Shown: positions 63,667-64,000 of the stretch, piece after piece
Numbering within the stretch: the first letter of the stretch is position 1
How the letters are laid out: every line of letters begins with the position of its first letter
Assembly (NCBI RefSeq): GCF_037893185.1
Contig: NZ_CP140772.1
Coordinates: forward strand, 4,774,001-4,838,000
Length of the DNA: 64,000 bases
Direction of reading: 5' to 3'
DNA from: Chitinophaga sp. 180180018-3
GTDB taxonomy: Bacteria; Bacteroidota; Bacteroidia; Chitinophagales; Chitinophagaceae
Made by a program: the position numbers and the translations under genes
Notes under the pieces: model-generated
What the model was told of the DNA's origin: nothing
The model's input: only the letters and a program-made list of their open reading frames with translations
Database searches by the model: none

Positions 63667-63772
63667 TACCCCTGATTTACATCCCGGAATGTGATTTCGT
63701 AAACGCGATGATTGGTTAAGGCAACGCTGAAAAAATGTGGCTGTTAACCAGCTATTAACAGTATCAGTTGAT

Positions 63773-64000
63773 TTATTGGTTATGACGGGTAAAACCAATT
63801 TTGTTAAGCGGCTCCTGCAGTGGAGTAAGCAATTCTTTAAGGTATTTAAAAATTAGCTGTATTTCGGCATCGTGGTCGGTCGACTTCCTCTCCAACTGTT
63901 CCAGTTTTAATAAAACATCCTTATGTGTCGATAACATTTCCCGCATCTTCACGAAAATTTCAATAATGCGGATACTGACCTGTATGGCCCGATCGCTGCG
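63773..64000 (-). CDS. ORF6N domain protein, C-terminal part (cut by window edge)
   Basis: The minus strand reads 75 codons without stop to TAA at 63775-63773: RSDRAIQVSIRIIEIFVKMRE, MLSTHKDVLLKLEQLERK and LLTPLQEPLNKIGF. This is the usual C-terminal tail of Bacteroidota ORF6N proteins (RAI.V.I.I...FV..RE, then a coiled coil and the PxxxIGF end). The ORF6N DNA-binding domain itself lies outside the window. ORF6N proteins are related to phage antirepressors but are common as chromosomal genes. It is directly upstream, on the same strand, of the small-RNA array. Confidence 0.8.
   Translation of the reverse strand, partial: RSDRAIQVSIRIIEIFVKMREMLSTHKDVLLKLEQLERKSTDHDAEIQLIFKYLKELLTPLQEPLNKIGFTRHNQ

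Larger units (their letters stand above)
62904..63764 (-). repeat. Tandem array of four 229-bp repeats
   Basis: Units start at 62904, 63132, 63361 and 63590, each 228-229 bases; the last is shortened to about 175 and loses similarity 9 bases before the ORF6N stop. Units differ by only a few bases. On the minus strand each unit contains, in order, the dyad ACATtCCGGgATGT, a -7 box TATCTTTG, about 58 nt and a GC-rich terminator. The terminator is the GGCGGTA/TACCGCC stem followed by a T-run. The remaining half holds GTTAATAGCTGGTTAAC and other conserved but unexplained sequence. Nothing coding of normal size is present in this roughly 870-base stretch. Confidence 0.93.

Noticed and set aside
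62904..63764. CRISPR array
   Set aside because: The 229-bp units are contiguous and nearly identical; there are no short repeats with unique spacers and no cas genes.

Overview
The window looks like chromosomal DNA of a Bacteroidota bacterium of the Chitinophagaceae type, most likely Chitinophaga or a close relative. The grounds are a SusC/SusD pair, two ECF sigma/FecR cascades, DUF4397 and fasciclin lipoproteins, a GldA/GldFG-like ABC system, and many upstream regions carrying the Bacteroidota -7 promoter element TAnnTTTG. No rRNA, tRNA, CRISPR array or insertion sequence was recognised. Base composition is fairly even at moderate GC, except for an AT-rich two-gene cassette at 38.6-40.3 kb.

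Layout. 0-9.1 kb holds single genes: a cut-off regulatory-domain protein, a MacB/FtsX-type permease, an exported GH65 glycosidase, an S41 peptidase, a mini S26-like peptidase, a Tet-type MFS exporter and a YCII protein. 9.2-24.3 kb is one long minus-strand run: ECF sigma factor, FecR, SusC, SusD, DUF4397 lipoprotein, ABC ATPase, GldF-GldG fusion, two tandem MutS-like ATPases and an S41 peptidase. 24.5-27.6 kb has a probable DUF6138 protein, a membrane-anchored LytTR regulator and a small membrane protein, with three direct repeats between the last two. 27.7-34.8 kb has a SufR-like regulator divergent from Mn-type superoxide dismutase, which is followed at once by a tripartite RND efflux system. 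34.9-38.6 kb holds metabolic and regulatory singletons. 38.6-40.3 kb is the AT-rich DUF488 plus dual-OB-like pair.

40.7-55.6 kb is a nine-gene minus-strand operon: sigma factor, FecR, STN-bearing TonB receptor, two DUF4397 lipoproteins, three fasciclin lipoproteins and an Oar-like TonB receptor. It has no SusD. 55.6-62.8 kb holds a second MacB-like permease, an alpha/beta hydrolase, a CPA1 antiporter and two NAD(P)-binding oxidoreductases.

The right end (62.9-63.76 kb) carries four tandem copies of a 229-bp unit beside the 3' end of an ORF6N gene. On the minus strand every copy has a dyad, a -7 box and an intrinsic terminator about 58 nt downstream. It reads as an array of four near-identical small-RNA genes and is the most unusual structure here. 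A second unusual feature is a family of three related long palindromes, each sitting between convergent gene ends (27.6, 36.9 and 40.6 kb).
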